A DNA stretch of 64,000 nucleotides from Streptomyces sp. TBY4 (lineage in GTDB: Bacteria; Actinomycetota; Actinomycetes; Streptomycetales; Streptomycetaceae), in NCBI RefSeq assembly GCF_024213195.1, contig NZ_JANAVF010000005.1, forward strand, positions 186,001-250,000, read 5' to 3'. Below the pieces are notes generated by a model. It had not been told where the DNA came from. It was given only the letters and a program-made list of their open reading frames with translations, and searched no databases. Position 1 is the stretch's first letter, and each line of letters begins with the position of its first letter. This document shows, in pieces, positions 6,887-14,979 of this stretch. The position numbers and the translations under genes are program-made.

Positions 6887-7827
6887 CAGGCGGCCGCCCC
6901 GGCGTAGTTCGGGTGCGTGGTGGGCGTGGTGGCGGGTGTGGTGAGCGAGGTCATGCGGGCGGCGATCACGGCGGCGGAGCTGCGCGGGAGGCGGTCGGCG
7001 ATGAGGCCGTCGGCCAGGAAGAGCACCTGGTCGGCGTGGGCGGCCGCCGCCGGGTCGTGGGTGACCATCACGACCGTGGCGCCGAGGGTGTCCACCGCGC
7101 TGCGGAGCAGGCAGAGGACCTCGGTGGCGGTGGTGGTGTCGAGGGCGCCGGTGGGCTCGTCGGCGAAGACCACGTCCGGGCGGGTGACCAGGGCGCGGGC
7201 GATCGCGACGCGCTGCTGCTGGCCGCCGGAGAGTTCGGCGGGGCGGCGGCCGCCCTTGCCCTCCAGGCCGACCCGGGCGAGCAGGTCGGCGGCGCGGGCC
7301 CGGCCCTGGGAGGCGGTACCGCTGCGGCCGCCGGCCAGGCGCATGGGGAGCAGGACGTTCTGCTCGACGGTGAGGGAGGGGAGGAGGTTGAAGGCCTGGA
7401 AGACGAAGCCGAGGCGGCTGCGGCGGAGTTCGGTGAGCTCGTTCTCGTTCATGCCGGTGATCTCGGTGCCGCCGAGGCGGACGGAGCCCTCGGTGGGGAG
7501 GTCCAGGCCGGCGGCGCACTGGAGGAACGTGGACTTTCCGGAGCCGGAGGGGCCCATCACTGCCGTGAAGCTGCCTCGGGGGAGGGTGAGGTCTATGCCG
7601 CGGAGGGCGTGGACGGTGGTTGCGCCGCGGCCGTACTGGCGGCGGACCGAGCGGAGCTCGACGGCGGGGGTGGCGTGGGCCTGGCCGGCCTGGTCCGGGT
7701 GCCCGGCCTGCCCGGGGTACCCGGCCTGCCCGGGGTGCCCGGCCTGCCCGGGGCCGCCTGGCTGTCCCGGTCCCCCGGTGTGCTCCGGCCGCTGCTCGGT
7801 CTGGCGCTTGCTGCGTCGGAGCCTCAT
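6886..7827 (-). CDS. ABC transporter ATP-binding protein, LolD/MacB type
   Basis: A 313-residue ATPase partner of the downstream permease. Walker A is GPSGSGKST, the Q loop FVFQAFNLLPSL, the signature LSGGQQQRVAIARAL, Walker B VVFADEPTGALD, and the switch His lies in MVTHD. I chose the ATG at 7827 because AAAGGCGG precedes it. Before the ATPase core (from about residue 50) is a glycine/proline/glutamine-rich stretch with GQAGHPGQAGYP repeats, unlike normal family members. The two genes are translationally coupled and probably form an efflux pump. Confidence 0.92.
   Translation of the reverse strand: MRLRRSKRQTEQRPEHTGGPGQPGGPGQAGHPGQAGYPGQAGHPDQAGQAHATPAVELRSVRRQYGRGATTVHALRGIDLTLPRGSFTAVMGPSGSGKSTFLQCAAGLDLPTEGSVRLGGTEITGMNENELTELRRSRLGFVFQAFNLLPSLTVEQNVLLPMRLAGGRSGTASQGRARAADLLARVGLEGKGGRRPAELSGGQQQRVAIARALVTRPDVVFADEPTGALDTTTATEVLCLLRSAVDTLGATVVMVTHDPAAAAHADQVLFLADGLIADRLPRSSAAVIAARMTSLTTPATTPTTHPNYAGAAA
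7686..7760 (+). repeat. In-frame tandem repeat within the ABC ATPase N-terminus
   Basis: About three to four copies of an 18-base unit (GTACCCGGCCTGCCCGGG and close variants). Read on the minus strand they give Pro-Gly-Gln-Ala-Gly-His/Tyr repeats. Copy number is likely to vary between strains. Confidence 0.7.
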
Positions 7828-7989
7828 GGGGTGCCGCCTTTCGTGTCGGTCGACCACTCGGTGGTGATCGTGTCTTCGACGCTACGGAGGGCGGTGGGGT
7901 CGGGACCATGGCGGGAGCTGGCGGACCCTTGGTGGGGTAAACCCGACCATCGGGTGGGCCTCGAAGTGGCGGGTGTGCCGCCGGGTCGG

Positions 7990-8114
7990 CCCTGCGGGGC
8001 GAAGTCCCCTACCCGCCCTTCCACCGTTCCCCGGGCTCTGCCCGGACCCCGGTCCTCAAGCGCCGGACGGCTGAAGGGCCCCGGACCCCGCGCCTCGAAC
8101 CCCGGCGGGGCTGG
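7990..8114 (+). repeat. Dispersed intergenic repeat, copy 2
   Basis: CCCTGCGGGGC, the CTACCCGCCCTTCCACCG core, then two CCGG-GGCTG ends in sequence. It faces copy 3 across about 95 bases, so the pair could fold into a large cruciform or hairpin. Confidence 0.85.
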
Positions 8115-8210
8115 AATTGGCCGGCGTCAGCCTGAACGTGCGCGCAGCGCACCCCCGCGGGCTGGACGACCCACAGGGCCCTCGGGCACACCCAGCCCCT
8201 CCGGCACCCT

Positions 8211-8340
8211 CAGCCTCGCCGGCGTTTGAGGCGCGGGGGTGCGGGGGCTGGCCCCCGGAACGGCGCCGCACCCGGCAAGGGTCCGGGCGCAGCCCGGGGA
8301 ACGGGCGAAGGGCGGGTAGGGGACCCAGCCCCGCAGGGCC
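8211..8340 (-). repeat. Dispersed intergenic repeat, copy 3 (inverted)
   Basis: Reverse orientation of the family: CAGCCTCGCCGGCGTTTGAG at its left end, GGGCGAAGGGCGGGTAGGGG and GCCCCGCAGGG at its right. A GCCCCCGGAACGGCGCCGCA insert distinguishes this copy. Confidence 0.85.
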
Positions 8341-8483
8341 CAACCAGCCGCACCCGCCCACCGGCACCCACGCCGGACGGCAGTGGCGCCCGCGCCGACC
8401 CGCCACCGCCGGACGGAGTCCGGCGCAGCGGGGCGAAGCCGCGAAGCGGGGCGAGCTGCGCGTCAAGAAGGTGAGCGGCGCGG

Positions 8484-9629
8484 CTAGAACGGTGCGCGGC
8501 GGATCAGGAGGAGGGCTCGGTCGTCGTTGACGTCCTTGGCCACCTTTTCGATCAGGTGCCAGGTCGCGCCCTCCCAGCCGGCGGCTACGTAGCGGTCGGC
8601 CTCGCCCGTGAGGCGGTCGATGCCCTCGCTGATGTCGCGGTCGGCCGTTTCGACGAGGCCGTCGGTGAAGAGCATCAGGACGTCGCCGGGGCGGAGGTTG
8701 CCCCGGGCCGGGGTGAATTCGGCGCCGTCGTAGACCCCGAGGAGGGGGCCCTCGCCGGTCTTCTCCTGCCAGCGGCCGGTGCCGGCGGAGAGCTGGAGGG
8801 CGGGCAGGTGGCCGGCGGAGAGGAGTTCGTAGTCGCCGGTCTCCAGGTCCAGGACGAGGTGGATGGAGGTGGCGAAGCCCTCGTCCCAGTCCTGGCGGAG
8901 GAGGTAGCCGTTCGCGGCGGGGAGGAAGTCCTGGGGCGGGAGGGCTCCCAGGAGGCCGCCGAAGGCGCCGGAGAGGAGGAGGGCCCGGGAGCCCGCTTCC
9001 ATGCCCTTGCCGGAGACGTCGGTGAGGACGATCTCCAGGGTGCGGCCGCCGTTGGTGCGGGCGGCGACGACGAAGTCGCCGGAGAAGGACTGGCCGCCGG
9101 CCGGGCGCAGGGCCATCTCCCGGTGCCAGCCGCGCGGCAGCGCGGGCAGCTTGCTCTGGACCCGGATGCGTTCGCGCAGGTCGAAGAGCATGGTGCCGCC
9201 GCGCCGCCAGGGCACGCCCACGCGGCTGCGGAACTGGGCGATGACCAGGCCGAAGAATCCGCAGGCGGCGACGACGAGGACGGTGCCGGGGGTGACCCGT
9301 GCCGGGCCCTGGGTGTAGGGGCCGAGGACGAGGGCTTCGACGATGAGCGCGGCCGCGGAGGCGGCGTAGAGGGCGAGCAGGCTGGCGGGGCGCAGCAACA
9401 ACCCGCCGGCGACGATGGGGAGGACGAGTGCGGCCGGTGAGAACCACACCGGCAGCATCAGCGTGCCGCAGGCGATGGCCGGGATGGTCAGGAGCAGGCC
9501 GCCGAAGGCCAGCCAGTCGGAGGCGTCGCCGCGGAAGTAGTCGACGGCGGATTTGCGCAGGGCGGTGCGCGCCCGGTGCCACGTCATGCGGGACCGGGCC
9601 AGGAGGGACTCCACGCGTGCTCCGGCCAT
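8484..9629 (-). CDS. Membrane-anchored SpoIIE/RsbU-type protein phosphatase
   Basis: A 381-residue PPM phosphatase. Residues 35-130 form about four hydrophobic segments (LAFGGLLLTIPAIACGTLML and following). From about residue 165 the SpoIIE domain shows GQSFSGDFVVA, VLTDVSGKGMEA, LFTDGLVE and the closing DDRALLLI, which hold the metal-binding aspartates. Streptomyces has many such enzymes; they dephosphorylate anti-anti-sigma factors and so control alternative sigma factors. There is no PAS, GAF or kinase domain, so any signal must enter through the membrane part. No partner gene adjoins it. Confidence 0.9.
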   Translation of the reverse strand: MAGARVESLLARSRMTWHRARTALRKSAVDYFRGDASDWLAFGGLLLTIPAIACGTLMLPVWFSPAALVLPIVAGGLLLRPASLLALYAASAAALIVEALVLGPYTQGPARVTPGTVLVVAACGFFGLVIAQFRSRVGVPWRRGGTMLFDLRERIRVQSKLPALPRGWHREMALRPAGGQSFSGDFVVAARTNGGRTLEIVLTDVSGKGMEAGSRALLLSGAFGGLLGALPPQDFLPAANGYLLRQDWDEGFATSIHLVLDLETGDYELLSAGHLPALQLSAGTGRWQEKTGEGPLLGVYDGAEFTPARGNLRPGDVLMLFTDGLVETADRDISEGIDRLTGEADRYVAAGWEGATWHLIEKVAKDVNDDRALLLIRRAPF

Positions 9630-9746
9630 TGCTTCGGGACCCTATCCATCCTGGCTGTGCGCGCGCAGGGGTACCCCCTGAGATGGGTCCATCGGCAACC
9701 GAAAAGAGATCGACCCGGGACGGATTGCCCTGATAGGGATGGCCGT

Positions 9747-10982
9747 ATGGCTCTTGAGACGCGCGTATTGCAGTCGGATGAGTGGGATGTCTGGTACGAC
9801 CAGCTTGAACTGGCGTTCGGCGGAGTGCCCGAATCCCCCGAGGAGCGGGAGCTGTACCGCTCGCTGACCGAGCCGGAGCGCTCCCTCGGCGTGTGGGACG
9901 GCGGGACCTGCGTGGGCTCGGCCGGGGCCTTCTCCTTCCGGCTCTCCGTGCCGGGCGGGGCCCTCGTCCCGGCGGCCGGGGTCACGATGGTCGGCGTCTC
10001 CCCCACCCATCGCAGGCGCGGCGTGCTCGCCTCCCTGATGCGCCACCAATTGGACGACGTCCGAGCGGGTGGTGAACCGATCGCCGTGCTGACGGCCTCC
10101 GATCCGGCGATCTACGGGCGCTTCGGCTACGGCACCGCCGCGTACTCGATGTCCGTGGAGATCGACAAGACCCGCGTACGGCTGACCGTGCCGCCGGGCA
10201 CCGACGACGTACGGCTGCGGCTGGTCGATCCGCGCAAGGCCCTGGCCGACTGCGAGCGGGTCTACGCGGCGCTGCTCGCGGGCCGTCCCGGGATGCCGGC
10301 CCGGCAGCCGGGCTGGGAGCTGCAGGCGCTGCTCGACCCGGAGTCGGACCGGGAGGGCGCGTCGCCGCTGAAGTGCGTGGTCGCGGAGCGGGCGGACGGC
10401 GAGGTGGTCGGGTACGCCCGCTACCGGGTCAAGCCCGTGTGGGACCTGACCGGCTCGGACGGCCGGGTGGACGTGCAGGACCTCGACGCGCTCGACCCGG
10501 CGGCGTACGCGGCCCTGTGGCGGTACGTGTTCTCCATCGACCTGACCTGGACGGTGAGCGCCCCCAAGCGGCCGGCGGACGACGCGCTGCTGCACCTGCT
10601 CACCGATCTCCGCCGGTCGCAGGTGCGGCTGCGCGACTCGATGCACGTACGGCTGGTGGACCTGCCGGCGGCGCTGGCCGCGCGGGCCTACGGGGCTCCG
10701 CTGGACGTGGTGCTGGGGGTCGAGGACGCCTTCTGCCCGTGGAACACGGGGCGCTGGCGGCTGACCGCCGGCGCGGACGGGGCGGCGGTCTGTACCCGTA
10801 CGGAGGACCCGGCCGACCTGGAGCTGACCGTGCGGGAGCTGGGCTCGGCCTATCTGGGCGGGGTCACCCTGAACGCGCTGGCGGCGGCCGGCCTGGTCCG
10901 CGAGGTGCGGCCGGGAGCGCTGGCCCCCGCCTCACGCGCCTTCGCCGGCGACGTGGCCCCCTGGCTGCCGCACGGCTTCTAG
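9747..10982 (+). CDS. Eis-like GNAT N-acetyltransferase
   Basis: A 411-residue protein with the layout of the Eis family: an N-terminal GNAT domain with VGVSPTHRRRGVLASLMR (acetyl-CoA binding), a second GNAT-like domain, and a sterol-carrier-like C-terminal domain ending at the carboxylate residue (LPHGF). Eis enzymes acetylate aminoglycosides or lysines on proteins; a terminal carboxylate acts in catalysis. Actual substrate unknown. The ATG at 9747 has AGGGAT upstream. It is divergent from the phosphatase gene and convergent with the DNA glycosylase gene, with 11 bases between stops. Confidence 0.88.
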   Translation: MALETRVLQSDEWDVWYDQLELAFGGVPESPEERELYRSLTEPERSLGVWDGGTCVGSAGAFSFRLSVPGGALVPAAGVTMVGVSPTHRRRGVLASLMRHQLDDVRAGGEPIAVLTASDPAIYGRFGYGTAAYSMSVEIDKTRVRLTVPPGTDDVRLRLVDPRKALADCERVYAALLAGRPGMPARQPGWELQALLDPESDREGASPLKCVVAERADGEVVGYARYRVKPVWDLTGSDGRVDVQDLDALDPAAYAALWRYVFSIDLTWTVSAPKRPADDALLHLLTDLRRSQVRLRDSMHVRLVDLPAALAARAYGAPLDVVLGVEDAFCPWNTGRWRLTAGADGAAVCTRTEDPADLELTVRELGSAYLGGVTLNALAAAGLVREVRPGALAPASRAFAGDVAPWLPHGF

Positions 10983-10993
10983 GCGGACACCCC

Positions 10994-11800
10994 CTAGCGG
11001 CTCTGGCACCCCGGGCACCAGAAGAGGTTGCGGGCGGCGAGACCGGCGGTGCGGATCTCGCCCCCGCAGATGTGGCAGGGCATGTTCGCCCTGCGGTAGA
11101 CGTACACCTCGCCGCCGTGGTCGTCCACCCTCGGCGGGCGGCCCATGGCCTCGGGCAGGTGCTCGTCGCGGACGGTGTCGATGCGGTTGTTGCGCACGCC
11201 CTCACGCATGAGGAGGACCAGGTCGGCCCAGATCGCGTCCCACTCGCTCCGGGTGAGGTCCTTGCCGAGGCGGTACGGGTCGATGCCGTGCCGGAAGAGG
11301 ACCTCGGCGCGGTAGACGTTGCCCACGCCCGAGACGATCTTCTGGTCCATGAGCAGGGCGGCCACGGTGGTGCGGGAGCGGGAGATCCGGGACCAGGCGC
11401 GGTCGGGGCCGTCGGAGGGGCGCAGCGGGTCCGGGCCGAGCCGGTCGTGTATCGCCTTCTTCTCGCCCTCGCCGATGAGCGCGCACGCGGTGGGGCCGCG
11501 CAGGTCGGCGTAGTGGTCCTCGTTCAGCAGCCGGAGCCGGACCGTTTCGGCGGCGGGCGGGGCCGGGGCGGGGCCGAAGCCGAGCTTCCCGAAGAGGCCG
11601 AGGTGGATGTGGATCCAGGCGTCACCGAGTTCGAGGAACAGGTGCTTGCCGTGCGCCTCGGCGGATTCCAGCTCGCGGCCGTCGAGCAGGGCGGCGCTCT
11701 CGGCGAACCGGCCCTGCGGGCTGCTCACGCGGACCGGCCGGGCGGCGAAGCGCTCGGTGTGGTCGGCGGCGAGGCGGTGGATCGTATGCCCCTCGGGCAC
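10994..11800 (-). CDS. Fpg/Nei-family DNA glycosylase (endonuclease VIII-like)
   Basis: A 268-residue base-excision enzyme. The start is GTG followed by PEGHTIHRLA, which exposes the catalytic N-terminal proline and glutamate; GAGGAG precedes it. The helix-two-turn-helix phrase MDQKIVSGVGNVYRAEVLF is present, and a four-cysteine zinc finger (CHICG ... CPGC) ends the protein. PEGHT rather than PELPE suggests a Nei-type enzyme that removes oxidised pyrimidines. It lies downstream of rpiB on the same strand but beyond a strong terminator, so it is probably expressed separately. Confidence 0.93.
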   Translation of the reverse strand: MPEGHTIHRLAADHTERFAARPVRVSSPQGRFAESAALLDGRELESAEAHGKHLFLELGDAWIHIHLGLFGKLGFGPAPAPPAAETVRLRLLNEDHYADLRGPTACALIGEGEKKAIHDRLGPDPLRPSDGPDRAWSRISRSRTTVAALLMDQKIVSGVGNVYRAEVLFRHGIDPYRLGKDLTRSEWDAIWADLVLLMREGVRNNRIDTVRDEHLPEAMGRPPRVDDHGGEVYVYRRANMPCHICGGEIRTAGLAARNLFWCPGCQSR

Positions 11801-11846
11801 GGCGGTACTCCTCGGAGAAGCGGGCTGAGCGGCTGAGCGGGGCCGG

Positions 11847-11890
11847 AAAAGAAAAACCGGCCGCGCCGCCCCCGAGGGCGCCGCGGCCGG
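11847..11890 (-). terminator. rpiB terminator
   Basis: On the minus strand, CCGGCCGCGGCGCC pairs with GGCGCGGCCGG and is followed by TTTTTCTTTT. It ends the rpiB transcript before the glycosylase gene. Confidence 0.85.
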
Positions 11891-11898
11891 AAGCGGGA

Positions 11899-12384
11899 TC
11901 AGCCCTGCGGGTGGTGCGCCGGGATCGGGGGGAGCTCGCCGGTGGCCTCGTAGGCGGAGAGCATGTCGATGCGGCGGGTGTGGCGCTCCTCGTCGGAGTA
12001 CGGGGTCTTCAGGAAGGCGTCGATGAAGCTGACGACCTCGTCCTGGGTGTGCATGCGGCCGCCGACGGAGATGACGTTGGCGTTGTTGTGCTCGCGGCCG
12101 AGCTCGGCGGTCTGGACGCTCCACGCGAGGATGGCGCGGATGCCCTTGACCTTGTTCGCGGCGATCTGCTCGCCGTTGCCGGAGCCGCCGATCACGATGC
12201 CGAGGGAGCCGGCGTCCGCGGCGGTCTTCTCCGCGGCGCGGAGGCAGAACGGCGGGTAGTCGTCCACCGCGTCGTAGATGTGGGGCCCGCAGTCGACGGG
12301 CTCGTGGCCGTTGTTCTTGAGCCAGTCCACCAGGTGGTTCTTGAGCTCAAAGCCGGCATGGTCGGATCCGAGGTACACGCGCAT
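11899..12384 (-). CDS. rpiB: Ribose-5-phosphate isomerase B
   Basis: A 161-residue enzyme of the pentose phosphate pathway that interconverts ribose 5-phosphate and ribulose 5-phosphate. YLGSDHAGFELK at the N-terminus, IVIGGSGNGEQIAANK in the middle and NNANVISVGGR are family motifs. The RpiB active-site cysteine seen in enterobacterial enzymes is replaced by SGNG, as in the actinobacterial branch that uses another base. A terminator follows. The upstream 220 bases before the permease gene contain no gene. Confidence 0.95.
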   Translation of the reverse strand: MRVYLGSDHAGFELKNHLVDWLKNNGHEPVDCGPHIYDAVDDYPPFCLRAAEKTAADAGSLGIVIGGSGNGEQIAANKVKGIRAILAWSVQTAELGREHNNANVISVGGRMHTQDEVVSFIDAFLKTPYSDEERHTRRIDMLSAYEATGELPPIPAHHPQG

Positions 12385-12604
12385 GGTCCGAGTGTGGCAC
12401 GAGCCGGGCCGGGGACCCGCCGCGGGGTGTCGCGTAAGTCACTTCTAAAGCTCAAGTAAACCCAAAGAACGCAGATGAGACACCGCAGGACCAAGGTCCG
12501 GGACGTTCGCCCCTGCGCAACGATCCGGACTGGGGTCTTCCGCCCTGCGTTCATCTCGGGTTTGAATGCCGGGGCTCGCCACCCGAGAACCTAAGGATCC
12601 GTGC

Positions 12605-14044
12605 ATGAGTTCCACGACGACCCTTCAGAAGGAAGGCTCCCCCACCGGTAACCCCGGTGACGGCCAGCCCTCCGACGGCCTGAAGGCCGGTCTCAAGAAC
12701 CGCCACCTGTCCATGATCGCCATCGGCGGCGTCATCGGCGCCGGGCTCTTCGTCGGCTCCGGCGGCGGCATCGCCAAGACCGGTCCCGCCATCCTGCTGT
12801 CCTACGCGCTGGTCGGCGCGATGGTCGTCTTCGTGATGCGGATGCTGGGCGAGATGGCAGCCGCCAGCCCGAACTCCGGATCCTTCTCCGCCTACGCCGA
12901 CCGGGCGCTCGGCCGCTGGGCGGGCTTCTCCATCGGCTGGCTGTACTGGTTCTTCTGGGTCGTCGTCCTGGCCGTGGAGGCCACCGCCGGCGCCGTCATC
13001 CTCGAAAGCTGGATCCCGGCCGTCCCGCAGTGGGCCTGGGCGCTGATCGTGATGGCCGTGCTGACGGTCACCAACCTCGGCTCGGTCGCCTCGTACGGCG
13101 AGTTCGAGTTCTGGTTCGCCGGCATCAAGGTGGTCGCCATCGGCGCCTTCGTGATCATCGGCATGCTGGCCGTCTTCGGCGTGCTGCCGGGCTCGGACAA
13201 CCCGGGTGCGGGCTTCGCCCACCTCACCGACACGGGCGGCTTCATGCCGAACGGCTGGGGCTCGGTCCTCACCGGTGTGCTGATGGTCGTCTTCTCCTTC
13301 ATGGGCAGCGAGATCGTCACGCTGGCCGCAGGCGAGTCCGAGGACCCGCGCCGCGCGGTCACCAAGGCCACCAACTCGGTGATCTGGCGCATCGGCGTCT
13401 TCTACCTGGGCTCGATCTTCATCGTGCTCACCCTGCTGCCGTGGAACGACAAGTCGATCACCGAGAAGGGCTCGTACGTCGCCGCCCTGGACTCGATCGG
13501 CATCGCCCACGCCGGCCAGATCATGAACGTGATCGTCCTGACGGCCGTGCTGTCCTGCCTGAACTCCGGCCTGTACACCGCCTCCCGCATGGCCTTCTCG
13601 CTGGGTGAGCGCGGCGATGCCCCGAAGGCCTTCGCCAAGGTGAACAAGAAGGGCGTGCCGACGGCCGCCATCCTCGGCTCGGTCGTCTTCGGCTTCCTCG
13701 CCGTCTACTTCAACTACGCCTTCAAGGACACCGTCTTCAGCTTCCTGCTGAACGCCTCGGGTGCGATCGCCCTGTTCGTATGGCTGGTCATCTGCCTGAC
13801 CCAGCTGCGCATGCGCGGGATCCTCATGAGCGAGGCCCCGGAGAAGGTGACGGTGAAGATGTGGTTCTTCCCGTACCTGACCTGGGCCACCGCCGCGATG
13901 ATCACCTTCGTCCTCGGCTACATGGTCTACGACAAGGACAACCGCGAGATCGTCCTGCTGTCGCTGCTGGTCGCGGCCGTGGTGATCGCGATCGGCGTCG
14001 TACGGGACCTCCGCCGCAAGGCCGCCCTGAAGGCCTCCGCGTAG
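12605..14044 (+). CDS. Amino acid permease, AAT family (GabP-like), paralogue 1
   Basis: A 479-residue transporter with 12 predicted helices. The consensus GGVIGAGLFVGSGGGIAKTGP sits in the first helix and SPNSGSFSAYADRALGRWAGF follows. These are hallmarks of the amino acid-polyamine-organocation AAT family, which includes GabP, AnsP and CycA. Two close relatives follow at 14980 and 16573. Substrate is unknown; GABA or asparagine are likely types. AAGGAT precedes the ATG. The region before it (12420-12560) is A/T-richer and probably carries the promoter. Confidence 0.9.
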   Translation: MSSTTTLQKEGSPTGNPGDGQPSDGLKAGLKNRHLSMIAIGGVIGAGLFVGSGGGIAKTGPAILLSYALVGAMVVFVMRMLGEMAAASPNSGSFSAYADRALGRWAGFSIGWLYWFFWVVVLAVEATAGAVILESWIPAVPQWAWALIVMAVLTVTNLGSVASYGEFEFWFAGIKVVAIGAFVIIGMLAVFGVLPGSDNPGAGFAHLTDTGGFMPNGWGSVLTGVLMVVFSFMGSEIVTLAAGESEDPRRAVTKATNSVIWRIGVFYLGSIFIVLTLLPWNDKSITEKGSYVAALDSIGIAHAGQIMNVIVLTAVLSCLNSGLYTASRMAFSLGERGDAPKAFAKVNKKGVPTAAILGSVVFGFLAVYFNYAFKDTVFSFLLNASGAIALFVWLVICLTQLRMRGILMSEAPEKVTVKMWFFPYLTWATAAMITFVLGYMVYDKDNREIVLLSLLVAAVVIAIGVVRDLRRKAALKASA

Positions 14045-14057
14045 CCCCCCCCCCACG

Positions 14058-14098
14058 ACGGAAGCCCCGGCCCGCCAGTCGCGGTCCGGGGCTTCCGT
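14058..14098. terminator. Convergent terminator, permease 1 / bioY
   Basis: ACGGAAGCCCCGG (14058-14070) pairs perfectly with CCGGGGCTTCCGT (14086-14098). No T tract is present. It lies between the two convergent stops and can serve both strands. Confidence 0.8.
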
Positions 14099-14113
14099 GT
14101 GGAGTACGGGCGC

Positions 14114-14695
14114 TCACGCGCGGCCGAGCAGCTTCCAGGCGGCCGGCAGCAGGCCCATCGCCAGCGCCGCCTTGAGCGCGTCGCCGATCAGGAACGGGGT
14201 CAGGCCGCCCGCGACGGCCGCGCCGAGGGACATCCCGGTGGACAGCGCGAGGTAGGGGACGCCGACGGCGTAGATGACCGCGGAGCCCAGCACCATCGCG
14301 CCCGCCGTACGCAGCACCGAGCGGTCGGCGCCGCGCCGCGCGAGGGCGCCGACGAGGGTGGAGGCCAGCAGCATGCCGAGGACGTACCCGAAGGTCGCGC
14401 CGCCCGCGCCGGAGGCGCCGCCCGCGAACCACGGCACGCCGGCCATGCCGACCAGGGTGTAGAGGGCCAGCGACAGGAAGCCGCGGCCGGCGCCCAGCGC
14501 GGTACCCACGAGCAGCGCGGCGAAGGTCTGCCCCGTGATCGGGGCGGCCAGGCCGTCGACGTGCACGGAGATCTGCGCGGCCAGACCGGTGAGCGCGGCG
14601 CCTCCCGCCACGAGCGCGATATCGCGGACACGGCTCGCGGGCAGCAGGTCGGCGAGGACGGCGCCGGGCCGGAAGGAGACGGAAGCAGTGCTCAT
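14114..14695 (-). CDS. bioY: Biotin transporter BioY
   Basis: A 193-residue membrane protein, the substrate-binding S component of an energy-coupling-factor biotin importer. Six hydrophobic segments are seen, with VDGLAAPITGQTFAALLVG, AGVPWFAGGASGAGG and FGYVLGMLLAS as family motifs. I chose the ATG at 14695 with GGAG upstream. BioM and BioN genes are not adjacent, so BioY may act alone or with a shared energy module. It sits between two permease paralogues in opposite orientation. Confidence 0.92.
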   Translation of the reverse strand: MSTASVSFRPGAVLADLLPASRVRDIALVAGGAALTGLAAQISVHVDGLAAPITGQTFAALLVGTALGAGRGFLSLALYTLVGMAGVPWFAGGASGAGGATFGYVLGMLLASTLVGALARRGADRSVLRTAGAMVLGSAVIYAVGVPYLALSTGMSLGAAVAGGLTPFLIGDALKAALAMGLLPAAWKLLGRA

Positions 14696-14979
14696 CGGGG
14701 ACTCCACGGGAGGTGGGGGCGGCAGGAACGATCACCGACGTTAGTCCCGGGCCCGGGGTCCCATCAGGGTCGCCCGGAACAAAGCCGTACTCCCCGGTTT
14801 GGTGGGGAGTGCACAAAGACCCCGTCCAGCGCCCGAGTTGGAGTGATCCGCATCACGGGCGATGACGGCTGACACGTCCGTTTTGCGCGGATGGGCGCTC
14901 TCCGGAGAGACTGTAGGGTCCCTCCAACTGTCGCGGAGCCCCCACCGCCGCCCAGGCCTCAGAGAGTACGAGCCCCCTC

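Larger units (their letters stand above)
7828..8483. other. Gene-free interval, 656 bases
   Basis: No convincing gene is present. The left part, upstream of the ABC ATPase start, should hold its promoter. The centre and right hold two copies of the dispersed repeat in opposite orientation (7990-8114 and 8211-8340). The sequence is otherwise proline-codon-like GC-rich DNA with no start signals. Confidence 0.7.

Noticed and set aside
7828..8483. Small proline-rich genes in the gap
   Set aside because: Open frames here are made by the dispersed repeat itself and have no start signals.
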